From NCBI GenBank assembly GCA_036924285.1, contig JAYKYS010000024.1, forward strand, positions 1,860,001-1,924,000: a DNA stretch of 64,000 nucleotides. Reading direction: 5' to 3'. Positions 1-11,665 of this stretch are shown in pieces (the first letter of the stretch is position 1; each line of letters begins with the position of its first letter). The notes below the pieces were generated by a model. It was not told where the DNA came from. It made no database searches and saw only the letters and a list, made by a program, of their open reading frames with translations. The stretch comes from Asterella californica (lineage: Eukaryota; Streptophyta; Marchantiopsida; Marchantiales; Aytoniaceae). The translations under genes were made by a program, and so were the position numbers.

Positions 1-1512
1 ATATGTGGAATTAATGTGAAGAGTGTGGTGAAAATATAACAAAAATTCTGAAATTATTGTTGAATGACAATTAAACAAGTACTGACATTCGGATCTAAAT
101 GAAGTTAAACACGCGTGTTCTCTATAGTATCATCTATGTTGCTTTCTATCTATCTTTTTTATTTCTTTATTTATATATGAATCCAATGAGAAGATAAACG
201 TTATCTGTGTGTGATACCAAAGCTGTTTGTGGTTTAGAATCCACAAAGGTGGACGCACTCACATACTCTTTGCAGTCGCTAAGCTAAATTCTTGGTCAGT
301 CTCATCTTCATGATTATAGTTCCTTGTGCCTGCTTCTACATTTTTCTGCTGCCGCTTTTATTTAGATTTTCTCCTACGTCATTATACTATTATACGCGAT
401 TGATATATTGATATAACTTTGGTCGTAGGTAATCCTTGTGGGAAAGGTTGTTGTGCACACATATCCGTTGGTACAATAATAATTCTCAAGTGGTAGAAAG
501 CTTGTGATGTGAACCCCCAGAATCAGAACGGTTAGTTATTCTCTCCTTTCAGTCTTTTACATATTAGGGGTTGTCAAACTAGGGAAGTGACTATTTAACA
601 AGCAAGATGGATGGAAGAGGTAAATATGCAAGGATTTAATTCTTTATCTACTTTTTATCAGAAAAGACTAAATAATATGAATCGATGGATTAAATATATT
701 TCTTTTGTAAACAAATGTTCGTAATTGTATTCTTTGTTCAAGATGTGCGAATCAACATTTTCCTTATAGGTCATGTCGGCTCATCTCCAGATCTGGGTAA
801 CATTTAAAATTTAAAAGTAACTTTGATTTTTTGTTAATTTAATATAGAATTTCTAGAACCATATATGTTAAATGGCAAAAACTTGCCGAGAAGTTCATGC
901 TACCTCATGTTAGTACATGAGACGTAATTTATGTTCTAACCTTCCCAGCGGGAAAGGTTAGAACATAAATTAATGTCCTCATAAAATTAGAGAATTAGGG
1001 TACAAGGCTTATCCTCCCAACAATGCATAAGCTTAGACTCCACTTATGGTTTATATCCGGATGAGTTGGCTATTCCAAGACTAGTTAATATATATTATTT
1101 ATAAATTAATCTAATTTTTCAATTTATTATAATATTATTTATATATTTATATATTTTCTGATAAGAGAAAACAAAATTCACTGTACAAGGCAGTGGGGAA
1201 GGATATTCATCACATCTTCCAGGTAGCTACTTACTCCCTACCAATAAAGTATGACCCCGCAACAAGGACCCAGTTTCGAGATCTTTTACACTTGTACCAC
1301 TGATGAGATATTGGACACAGGAATATAAAACGTGAACATGGAAACTAATTATTAATTTGAAAATAAATCTATTACCTGAAAGGATAAAGAGAGAAGGAAG
1401 AAATGGGAGCGTTCTGAATTTCTGACGGCAGACAAGAAACAGATGGAAGTCGAGGCGTGGTTACTACATATTTAGAATCTTCAATGCCGCAGTACAGTAG
1501 TGGCAGTCCATA
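1..1512. other. AT-rich intergenic sequence
   Basis: No open reading frame of useful length or recognisable RNA gene is seen here. The only structured element is the perfect hairpin at 925-972, listed separately. The last 12 bases (1501-1512) are the left flanking direct repeat of the foldback element that starts at 1513. Confidence 0.6.
925..972. repeat. Perfect 19-bp inverted repeat (hairpin)
   Basis: The left arm taatttatgttctaacctt (925-943) is exactly complementary to the right arm at 954-972. The 10-base spacer (944-953) can itself pair ccc with ggg. No transposase, duplicated flank or gene end is visible next to it. It could be a tiny foldback element or a transcript hairpin. Confidence 0.8.
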
Positions 1513-2000
1513 GAAATTGGCTTGATCATACCCCCGGTAGGTTCTGTGAGCTTGATCATACCCCTCTTAACGTTTGGTTGCTTAATCATACCCCTGATGG
1601 GTTATTGGCAGTAGAACCAGTCATTTTATCTTTTGGTTCATCATTTTAGTACCTTCAAGTTTGACTAAATATCACTGTCAGTAAAAATATTTAACATTAA
1701 AAACACGTGAGACTATCCATATTCTCATTCCTTTAATATTTGCATCTCACATGTGAGTGATATCACAAAGTGACTGGTTTTACAGGCAATAGCCAGTCAA
1801 GGGTGTGATCAAGCCATGAATTGTGAAGAGGGTATTATCAAGCTCATTCCTTTAATATTTGCATCTCACATGTGGGTGACATCACAAAGTGACTGGTTTT
1901 ACAGGCAATAGCCAGTCAGGGGTGTGATCAAGCCATGAATCGTGAAGAGGGGTATTATCAAGCTCAAGGAACCTACTGGGGGTGTGATCAAGCCAATTTC
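1513..2000. mobile_element. MULE-like foldback/MITE element
   Basis: The 32-bp ends (1513-1544 and 1969-2000) are inverted copies with about two mismatches. The inversion continues inward less perfectly: about 1549-1645 pairs with about 1878-1965. Near-identical direct repeats of 12-13 bp (1501-1512 and 2001-2013, one-base indel) abut both ends and look like a target-site duplication. Long inverted ends plus a duplication near 9-12 bp fit a non-autonomous Mutator-like element. No transposase is encoded. The motif cttgatcata recurs several times inside the arms. Confidence 0.65.
1724..1964 (+). repeat. Tandem duplication, 119-bp unit
   Basis: Two copies (1724-1842 and 1843 to about 1964) differ at only a few positions. 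They lie inside the foldback element and duplicate part of its right arm, so the right side has one more arm copy than the left. Confidence 0.8.
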
Positions 2001-2013
2001 TGGGCAGTCCATA

Positions 2014-3282
2014 ACTCAAGGGATACGGTCAACAGTTTTGCACACCATAATCAGCCTGTGATCTGGTACATAACCAAGTTCTGTACCGTAGTACTCCGTT
2101 CAAGTCGTTTGAATAATCGATACCCACTTATCGAAGATGCTGTTCTTCCTCCTCCTCGCCTTGACAGTGAACGTGCAATTTCTCTAGAAAGATCATCGAC
2201 TTACTTTTCCAGGACCGTAGGTGAAACTTATAGGTATAGACTTGATCGGGCCCGTTCGTCATAGTTTCTTCCTTAAACTATAACCGCAACTACATTTTCA
2301 AGATGAATATTTCGTGATTACTTAGATCATTTATAGATTACGGAAGCTGAACACACGGGTGAGTTCAAAGAGGTTTTCTCTGTGTGTTCATCTCTTGTCA
2401 CCACACTAGACTGCCATTCCAGAGTTGAGGTGCATCGTTTTACGTGCTAAACCTTACAGTGTGAGATCGTGGGAGTGCACTACTGCAAAGTCACGAAAAT
2501 ACCACCCGTCTGCCAGAACCCACCCTGTCGAGGCTCGTCTCATAACAAGTATATTATTATCGGTACAGCACGACTTCAACCCGCTGCGAGTCTCCAAGCA
2601 GGTTACGGTGCGGTGAAGAGACTTATCTCCAGCCATAAAGTTCACATGCGCGTTAGGAAAAAATGGTGCGGTTATGGTCTTAGTCAGACCCCTTGTGATA
2701 TAGCAAGTTCTTTCTCTCTAAAAGTGGACCCGTAATTTCCTTTCTGACCAGCGGGCCTTTATCTCTCACATCAAGTTTATTTTGAACTAAATAACATGAA
2801 CGCTTCACTCCCTGCTCCACGTCAACGTGTGACCAATGGTAGTCTGTCTAAAGCCTGATAAAGGAAGCAGTCATCAGTCAGTACTTGAAAGCCGAAGGTG
2901 CAGGGCGCGATCAAGGATATGATCGCACCACGTTTTCGCAGACTGATTTTGGCTTTTGCGTGTAGACTTGATTCGGCTTGGTAGAATCGATTGATTTGAG
3001 TTGGTAACAAGATGACTTCTCGTACTGGACGAAATCTACTTTTTCCAAAGAGTGAGAACTCTGCCCCTACAGATTCTTGCATTGTCGGAAGGGGATGGTG
3101 AAGGTCACCTTTGAGTTCTGCTTTTGGCTACGAGTCCCTACTCTTAGAGCTCATTCGTACCTACAGTTTGCTGAACTGCACAATTGTGCTTCCATGTACA
3201 TATGAAAAAGTGCCAGAATGCATTTATTGATAAGTTAAGGACTGTCTTTATCTGGACTTGATTAGCTGCCACTATGAAGGTG
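2014..3282. other. Intergenic sequence, no supported gene
   Basis: A few ORFs of 60-110 codons occur (for example 2822-3082 minus), but none resembles a known family and several overlap on opposite strands. The bases ccgag at 3283-3287 are the left target-site duplication of the Copia element. Confidence 0.5.
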
Positions 3283-3287
3283 CCGAG

Positions 3288-3545
3288 TGTAAGAAACTAA
3301 GGCAAAATACTCTAAGACCCTTAGCTAGAAGGCATACACAACTGATGTGTGAGAGAGGAAGCGAGAGAGAGAAAACTGAGTACTCCAAGCCAAAGGCAAA
3401 GTCTGTATAAAAATAATGATAAGGAGACCAGGTGGGTCCTCCTAATATACAAGGGAAAGGGAAAAAGGTCGAGGGGTGTAAGCCCCCTTGTGCCCTTTCA
3501 TAATAACCTCTTAAGGACAGGAACTGTTCACACAGTATTCCGTCA
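3288..3545 (-). repeat. Copia 1 3' LTR
   Basis: It starts tgtaagaaac and ends ttccgtca on the plus strand, with ccgag immediately outside. The minus-strand purine-rich agtgggag just inside (3546-3553) is the likely polypurine tract. Confidence 0.95.
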
Positions 3546-3552
3546 CTCCCAC

Positions 3553-6500
3553 TCAGTGACTAGTCCTTAATAATCCGAGTTTTGGTAACAAGTATTCTAC
3601 TTTAGGAGTTGGTAAACTCTTAGTAAGAATATCAGCTACCATGTCAGCCGTTGGGCAATACTGAACTAACACTGTTTTGAGAGTGACTTGATCCTTTATG
3701 AAGTGATACCGGATATCAATGTGCTTTGTTCTATCATGAAATTTAGTTGTGTCTACTAGAGCAATAGCACTTTGATTATCGCAAAATAAGACCGTTGGCT
3801 GTTCATCCTTCAGTCCAATATCTGTGAGTAGTTGTCGTAGCCAGATCGCTTCTGAAGAACACGTGCTTAATGCTACGTACTCAGCTTCTGTACTTGACAA
3901 CGCCACAGATTGTTGTCGCTTGGATGACCAACTGATCGCTCCTTGAGCAAAAATGAAACAGTTTCCAGAAGTAGAACGTCGTGATTCAATATCACCTCCC
4001 CAATCAGCATCACAGTATCCGAAAAGGGAGCGTGGATTAGGAGAGTATCTATACTCAAGATAGTAGTCCAAGGTGCCTTTGATGTATCTGAAAGCTCTCT
4101 TCATTCCGGTGATGTGAGTTGGGCCGGGACTTGCCATATGCTGAGATAATGAGCTTATGGTGTAGGACAAGTCAGGTCTTGTACATACAGCTGCCCAATT
4201 GATGGATCCGGCTGCGCTTTGATATGGATAGCTGGCGCATAAAGCCGTCTCCTCCTCATTGGTGGGAGGATCGTGAGCAGGAAGTTTCTCACTTGGGGTC
4301 ATGGGGGTACTGACAGGTTTACAATTCTCCAAACCGAATTGAAATAGCTTTTGAGTGAGGTATAGAGATTGACTGAGTCTAATCCATCCTATTGATCTGT
4401 CTCTGTTTATCTCTATGCTCAAACAATGATGTACTTCTCCAATGTCGCTCATCTGGAATCTAGAACTGAGTTGTCCTTTTATCTTGGTCATTAACTCCAT
4501 GCTACTGCTTGCTATGATGGTATCGTCAACATACAAAGCCAAAATCATGAACTGGTTGCCTTGATGTAGGTAGTAAACATTCCCATCGGTGCCAGACTTG
4601 GTGAACCCGAGGGATATGAGAAAACCATCGATTATTAGATACCATTCCCGTGAGGACTGTTTCAATCCGTATAGTGTGCGTAGTAATCTGCACACTTGTC
4701 TTTTTATCGGGGCAGTGACTCCTTCCGGAACATTCATGTATATCTCCTCATTGAGTGTTCCGTTCAGGAAAGCTGTCTTAACATCCATCTGGTGCACATG
4801 TAAATTATGTTGTGCAGATATAGTCAAAATCAGACGTACCGATTGAACTCTTACCACTGGAGAGAAAGTGTCGGTGTAGTCGAGGCCGTAGATTTGAGTG
4901 AATCCACGAGCCACCAGACGTGCTTTGTATCGAGAGATGGAACCATCGGAGTTCAACTTTAACTTAAACGTCCACTTGTTGGTGATGGGACGTCTGCCAT
5001 GTGGTAAGTCAATGAACATCCATGTTCCGTTAGCTTGATGTGATTCCAGTTCCTCGTGTATAGCTTTCTCCCACTGTTTTGCGTTGGGGAAAGAAAGTGC
5101 ATCTCTGTAGGACACAGGCTCCATGGGGACTGGTGAGAGTGTTATCATCAATGCGCCTTTCTGTTTCCTCGGCTTTCTTGGTTTTGGAGGAGCAAGGGGA
5201 TCTTCGTAACCTTCAGCATGGTCACGCTTTGGAGGCATTGATTGTCTTGTTGATCGTCTCAACATTGGAGGAACAGGAATACTTGTGGGTGAAGGAATCT
5301 CCTCTTGTGGAGATTCAGTTGGTGAAGTCTCAGGGACTCGGATCTCCTGCGGTGGCCAACGTTGCTGGATGCTTGGTGATGTCCTCCTGAGGTAAGGATG
5401 GTACTGACTCATGTTTTCAGCTACCGGAGATTGATCACGATGGTAACTTGTTGGTGACGTTGGAGATCGAGGGATTGTCAGTGCAGTAGGTAGAGTGTTC
5501 TGGGTCGACTGTGAGCTGGATGAACTCACAGTCGGAGTTGGTGCGCCTCCTCCACTACCACCTCCTCCTCCTCCAGAACTGGACGGTGTGACGGGAGGTA
5601 CAAGTGGACCAGTGATAGGAGGAATGAGAGGCGGCACGAAAAGAGGAGTGAACACTGAGGGAGGGAGCTGAGCTCCCACTGAAACTAGAGTGGGAGCTTG
5701 TGCGGGAGGTACTGGGTGGTTGTTATAGAACTCAATGCTATTCTGGGAAAATTCTTCTGTGAGGATAGAATTATCGGGGAGAATAGGTGAGGGTACATGA
5801 AGGAAAGGAGATTCGTCAAAGATGACGTCCCGTGAGGTGAAAGCATGGCCATCAGATTTACGTTGTAGACGGTATGCTTTGCTGCGTGCGCTATAGCCTA
5901 GCAAGATGCAGACATGAGAGTGATCATCTAACTTAGAGCGGAGATCAGCTGGGACCTGGGAATATGCAGTGCATCCAAAAACACGTAGGTGTGAAATATC
6001 AGGCTTACGGTTGTGCCACAACTCAAATGGTGTCAACTTAGGGGGGAGTGCCTTGGTTGGACACCTATTCTGGATGTAGTTAGCACAGTTGATAGCTTCA
6101 CCCCAGTAAGGTTTTGGTAAGTTTGACTCATGCAGCATGGTGCGGACAGAATTAAGAAGGGTGCGATTTTTCCGTTCAGCAACGCCGTTTTGTTGAGGCG
6201 TGTGTGGAACAGTGAGCTGACGCTGGATGCCAAACTCAGTGCAATATGCTTCAAATTCTGTGGATAGGTACTCACCGTCGTTGTCTGAGCGTAGGGTTTT
6301 CAGCTTGTGACCAGTTTGCCGCTCAGCAAAAGCATGGAATTCTTTGAAAGCTTGAAAACAGTCGCTCTTGTAATGGAGTAGCCGAACAACGGTGTGGCGA
6401 GAATAATCGTCAATGAAAGTTAAAAAATATTCGTAGCCAGAATATGTGCAAGGAGAAATGCGGCCACTTATGTCTGAATGTACCAGCTCAAGGGGTTCTA

Positions 6501-6731
6501 TGGCCCGGGTGGTTGCTACACGTGGGATTTTAGTGCGTGGTTGTTTGCCGTGCTGACATGCTGGACAGATATGTTCTCTTACTTCCCGCAGGTTAAGACC
6601 AGTGACAGAGTTCTCGCGTCTAAGCTGGTCTAAGCGTTGTGAGCTAATGTGGCCTAGGCGACGGTGCCATAGTGTAGTATTGTTGCTAGCGATTGCTGTG
6701 TTTGCTGCAAGGTAGGGAAGTGAAGAAACGG
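3553..6731 (-). CDS. Copia 1 pol: integrase, reverse transcriptase, RNase H
   Basis: This is the distal part of the Copia polyprotein. Reading downward from 6731, the frame opens with a GAG-pre-integrase zinc region (WHRRLGH, later CPACQHGK). The integrase core follows with catalytic D (VHSDISG), D (LRSDNDGEY) and E (NGVAERKN). After a Pro/Ser/Gly-rich linker comes the reverse transcriptase with YVDD (ALYVDDTIIA), and then RNase H with CDADWGG, STEAEY and DNQSA. The first ATG is at 6138, but the frame is open without a stop up to the Gypsy insertion point, so the coding region really continues into 15439 and beyond. No stop or frameshift was seen in this half, so it could be functional if the Gypsy were absent. 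The frame ends with a stop at 3553-3555, seven bases before the 3' LTR. Confidence 0.93.
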
Positions 6732-8104
6732 TGTCGGAGTGTGATCCGTCTACCTAGGAAAGCGCTGGGCTTCTGGCTGTGGTTGTTTACTCAAGAGGTT
6801 GGCTTTCAGGTCACAACAGGAGCTATAAACACTCACACAGGAGTGTAGGATCCTCTGATATGCTCAAAAAGCGAAATTTAGGTCTCACTGGTAGTAATAG
6901 GCTTAAGCGGTGAACTTTGACACTCAAAGAGAGGAAAACTATGAAGGTTTAGACCTCTAAACTTCCCCTACATGCAAATGAGGTACTACTGAACTCACAG
7001 ACGAAGTTTCAACCTGAGATCAAATTCTGACACGGAGATATGAACAGAAAAGTTCTGAATAAGAGAATTATGGCAATTTCTGGTACCTAGACAGCTATTC
7101 AGACATGGAACAGAGAATTGGCTCGATGAATTTCAAATCTTCTCACAGTATTTGAAGTCTACAGGATGCTGAACATCCCTGTGAAGTTGGGACTCCTGAA
7201 TGTTTGTAGAACTCCAGATCTCCTTCTCTAAAGTCGCTGCTCTAGATTAAGAGCTTTTCAGACCCCCTTTGCTTCAGCGGCCGCCCTGAATTACTCAGTT
7301 ACTCAAATGATACGAAACTTTTTGGACAGTCATAGCCCTCCTGACAGTGAACGCAACCATGAAGTTTTGAAGTGATTTCCTCAATTCTGCTGCAATTGGC
7401 ACCGAAAACCCCAAAATCAACAAAAGTGATGCAGTTTTGGCACAATCCGAACTTCAATTGGGCATAACTCCTTGTTTATTGATCCAAATCGAGCAAAAAT
7501 TTCACTGACAGTGCTTGGCACGACGAGCTCTCTCTTCCTGTGTTCTCAGATTTCGAAGATACCTTACCAAATGCTCGAACTCTCCTCTAGAGCTCTGTTT
7601 CTAAACTTAGAGTTTTACAAAAGACAAAAATGGACCAATGGGAGTTCATAGCTCCACTTGACTGTCCTTTTGTGCCTTAAACTACCTGGTAACTTATCTA
7701 CACTCATAAGCTACCACGTCAAGCCCCCTAGAGTGCCAGCGTAAAACTTAAACTACCTAAAATGACACATAGCCCCGAAAAATAACTTAAATTAGCTAGA
7801 AAGCGTGCATGGGCGACAAGTAAGTACAACCCATGAGCTCAAACCCCTATCAGCATGGAAACCCTAAGTTATGTACATTGAACCTCATAGACAAGTAAGA
7901 AGTCACTTGCACAAGCGCACAAATGCTTGAACAAGATAACTAACATACTATCAGCCTACTAGGACTCAAAATAGTGTTAACACTGTATGCAAAGGTGTCA
8001 AACATATACATAAAGGACTAGAAGTAATATGAGCTAACTTCTAGAACTACTAAATCTAAGCGTCGGAGTAGAAGTCAAGCATGTAGCCGCCAAGTAGCGC
8101 GACA
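6732..8104 (-). repeat. Gypsy 1 3' LTR
   Basis: It begins tgtcggagtg and ends gcgcgaca on the plus strand, so both ends carry the extended TGTCG/CGACA terminus shared by all Gypsy families in this window. It has the same length as the 5' copy. Confidence 0.95.
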
Positions 8105-8117
8105 TCCACCCCCCCTA
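8105..8117 (-). other. Gypsy 1 polypurine tract
   Basis: On the minus strand this is agggggggtgga directly upstream of the 3' LTR, the expected plus-strand primer position. A closely similar tract sits beside the Gypsy 2 LTR at 45629-45642. Confidence 0.75.
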
Positions 8118-8152
8118 AACCTGCACATCCTCCGGTATGTGCCAGATCCAGA

Positions 8153-11100
8153 TCAAGACTCTTCAGCTTCAGGTTCAAATTCATCTTCAACCTCCATTGA
8201 GTCTTCAGCTTCATCCTTAGTAAGCTCTGCAATGTTCTGGTCGTCCCCTCTCCTTCTAAAGAGCTTGATTCTCTTTCCTGCGACTGGTATCTTGAGCACT
8301 GCACCATCTAACTCTCTCAAAGAGTATGTGGCATTATCATAAACTTGTAACACCACATAAGGTCCGAACCATCTCTTGGAAAACTTTCTGATAGCGCTAT
8401 GCTGATTATCAAGACTACTATCATAGACTAACACTCAATCACCTTCCTTAACTGGTTTGGGTCGTAATCTATGCGTTCTATCAAATCTGCCTTTGTTTCT
8501 CTCTCTAGCAGTCTTCAACCTTTCCACAGCTTTGGCAACATCCTCAGGTCTCCGTTCTAACTGCTGGATCCTTAATGCAAGAAGATCCTCCGTACTTCTA
8601 CCATCTTCCCATGGCAAAACATTCCAAGTAGGCACAACCTCCTCAATCGGCATCACAGGTTTTTGTCCTAGTATCAACTCTGCTGGCATGTAACCTGTAA
8701 CGGTACTATGAGTTGTACGATCTGCCCATAAAGCAAATGGTAGCAGTCTAGGCCATTCACGGATCTTACCCTTGCAAGCTTTTACCAAAGCTTTGATGAT
8801 TGGCGGATGACCTCTTTCGCTCTTGCCATTCCCTTCAGGATTGTAAGCAGTGGTTAACGCCAACTTGATTCCCAATCGCTTGAAGAACTCAACTGCTTCT
8901 TGTGCATCCAGCTCACCCCTATCTGCAGTGATCTTTCCCACACACCCATACCTACAAATAACATCTTCAAGTAGAAAGCGGCAGACACTAGCAGTGGTCT
9001 TCGTCCTCAGAGCACGGCCTTCGACTTGGTTAGATAGATCTTCTCTAGCCAAGACTAGATACCTCATTTGTCCAAGTCCAAATGGCATAGTTACCAGATC
9101 AACTACCCATTTGTAATGGATAGCTAAAGGATAAGTAGGATGCAATCCATCACGATGACGTACGTTGGAATACATCTGGCAGGATATACAGGATGAAACA
9201 AACTGTACTACATCCTTATACATACCCTTCCACCAATACTTTTCCTTCATCTTGGCAAATGTAGCCCAAACTCCTCTATGACCGGCCCATAAACTCTCAT
9301 GGAACTCCTTGATCAGCTTCTGCTGCAATTCCAAGTCACATACCACCCGCTGCGGTATACCTCCTTGTAGCTTAGGGCGTTTCCATAGATGTCCTCCATG
9401 TAAAAAGTAACCATAAGCTATTCTACGGATCCTCTTGAAATCTGCATCAGACCAGCCTTCTTGTCTTTCCAGTGAACTCAAATAGCGTCCAAGATCCAAC
9501 CACTCGCCATCATACATAGTTTCCTCAAAAAACTCCAACGAGGCTGCAAAACAGCTTCTATCTCTTCTAGCAAGAGCACTAGAATAGAACTCTGTTCCAA
9601 CATCCTCCTGGTCATCTATCATTTCCTTCTCATCATAATACCTAGCCCTTGATAACATATCTGCCACAGGATTGTCTTTTCCTGCAATATGTCTAAACTC
9701 TGGGTTCAAGGACTTGATATATGCTATCCACCTCAACATAGCAATATCTGGAGTTGTACAGCTAGTGATCATTCCCAAGAGAGGTAAACAATCTGTCTCT
9801 ACAACCACAGGTGCTCCTATCAAATATTCCTTGTCACTCTTCATTGCAGTAACTACTCCCCATAGCTCTCTCTTGACCTGAGGGTAGTCTCTCTGCCGTG
9901 AACTTAACACCTTAGCTCCAAAACGCACCACATATCTATTTCCATCCTCATCGTCTTGTCCTACAGCCCATCCAATGCCAATAGGACTAGTATCAACAGT
10001 AAGGATAACAGATCTGCCCAACTCATATGTTACCTTCCGTAGAGTTGGCGGTGAAGCCAAAAGATCCTTCAACTTCCTCATAGACTCGCTTTGCTCTTCT
10101 TGCCACTGAAATCTTTGCCCCTTCCTCAGCAGCTTGTACAACGGATCTGCTACATGAGCAAAGTGTGGAATCCAAATATGGTAAAACACACATGCACCTA
10201 GAAACCTTCTCACCTCGGTAACTGACCCACATGTCTCCTTCATCTTTCGAATGGCATCAACCTTGTTTGGACAAGGTTTCCGACCATAAGATCCACACAG
10301 ATGTCTCACTATTAACACCTCTTGTACTCCAAACACAGACTTGGCTCCTGATAAAGTCAAATGAACCTCTTCCAGTCGACTCAGTATCTTATCACAATCA
10401 GCTATGTGATCTGCTACAAACTTACGGCACCCCCTCTGATCTTTTACCTCATTCTTCTCCTCCTCAACACACCCTTTGATCGGCACATCATCAAGGAATG
10501 GCATAGTTTTTTCAGGAATGAAATCCCTCAAAACTTTATTCATGCCATTCATCATATGTGCTACAGAATTGGTAGCACCTTGCGGCAAGGTGCACATCCT
10601 TAGTAACCCCAAAGGTGTCCTCATTGTAGTCAAGTCTCTACTCTCAGAGGATAATTGAAACTGATCATAACCTGAATATAAGTCTCCCATCGAATAGATA
10701 GCACGACCAGCAAAAGCCTCTGCAAACTCGTCTACAATAGGTCCTATACCCATATTCCTGATAGTCACCTTGTTAACTGGCTGCATATCTTGAATGAATC
10801 TCAAAGCTCCACTTTTCTTCGGAATAGTAAACCATCTGCTAGAATAGGGAGCTATAGATGGTTCCAAGATACCCATCCTAATCCTCTCATTGAGCAAGTC
10901 TATCAGCTTTGGCAGATGAGCTCTAGGCACAGGTATAGGACGTAGATTCCAAGGCACATGCGGTATAGTAAAGATTACCATAGGTGCAACTACACTTGGA
11001 TCTACACATCCTACTTCATGTGACTCAAATGCAAACGCCTTACCATGCCTAGATAGCATCTCCCTGAAGCTCTTCTTCTCTTGCTCGGTAAGAAATCCAT

Positions 11101-11665
11101 CACCTCCAATCCTCAGCTCCTTCAGTGTTGTTTCTGTGAACTGGTGCCCAATTCTTCTCGGTCCTCTGAGCGTCGGCTCTCGTGCAGCTTGCTCCATCTT
11201 CTGATTGTAATCAAGTGGTAAAGGCAAAGCCACTGGTTTGACTTTCTTTGCCACTGACTTGTACTTAGTCTCCACATACACCTCTTGTCGATTTATAAAC
11301 TTATCAATTACATCATAAAGCTCCTTGGAGCTCACTCTCACCACTCTATCTACATCATCTATAGAACTTTCTACTATAGATTTCAACTCCCCTATAGTAT
11401 CTACCAAATACTGCTCTTCAAACACTCCAGATATGTATTCATCTCCTCCTAACTCTCCACTATCCCACAAAGACTGTTGTACACACTTCACATGTTGTCT
11501 CTCAAACCTCTTCAGATTCTCAACCTTCCTATAACACACTGATCCACATGACGTCAATCCTAAGAAGCTAGTGGATAAAGCTTCCTGCTCTACTGGATCA
11601 GGCGAGAATCCTATCTCTACTGTACCGTTGAAGTCTCGCTCTTCAATGGTACTCTGCCAAAACCC
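8153..11665 (-). CDS. Gypsy 1 pol: RT, RNase H, integrase (one in-frame UGA)
   Basis: The frame is open from 11665 to 8153 except for one TGA at 8435-8437. It has no ATG near its start. It overlaps gag-pro in the -1 frame, and the overlap begins exactly at a slippery heptamer (11659-11665). Numbering from the codon at 11557, reverse transcriptase spans roughly 190-420 with LPQGATN (324-330) and FLDD (354-357) where YxDD is usual. RNase H follows with VDTSPIGIG (521-529). The integrase zinc region has H753, H760, C790 and C793. The catalytic triad is probably D820, D879 and E914 (GKSERGH). The 94 residues after the TGA hold the integrase C-terminal GPY/F module (KRWFGPYVV). The TGA lies at a spot where CGA would fit, so it may be a recent CpG mutation. 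Confidence 0.9.

Noticed and set aside
6033..6275. 80-aa minus-strand ORF
   Set aside because: It is a shadow in another frame of the Copia 1 integrase.
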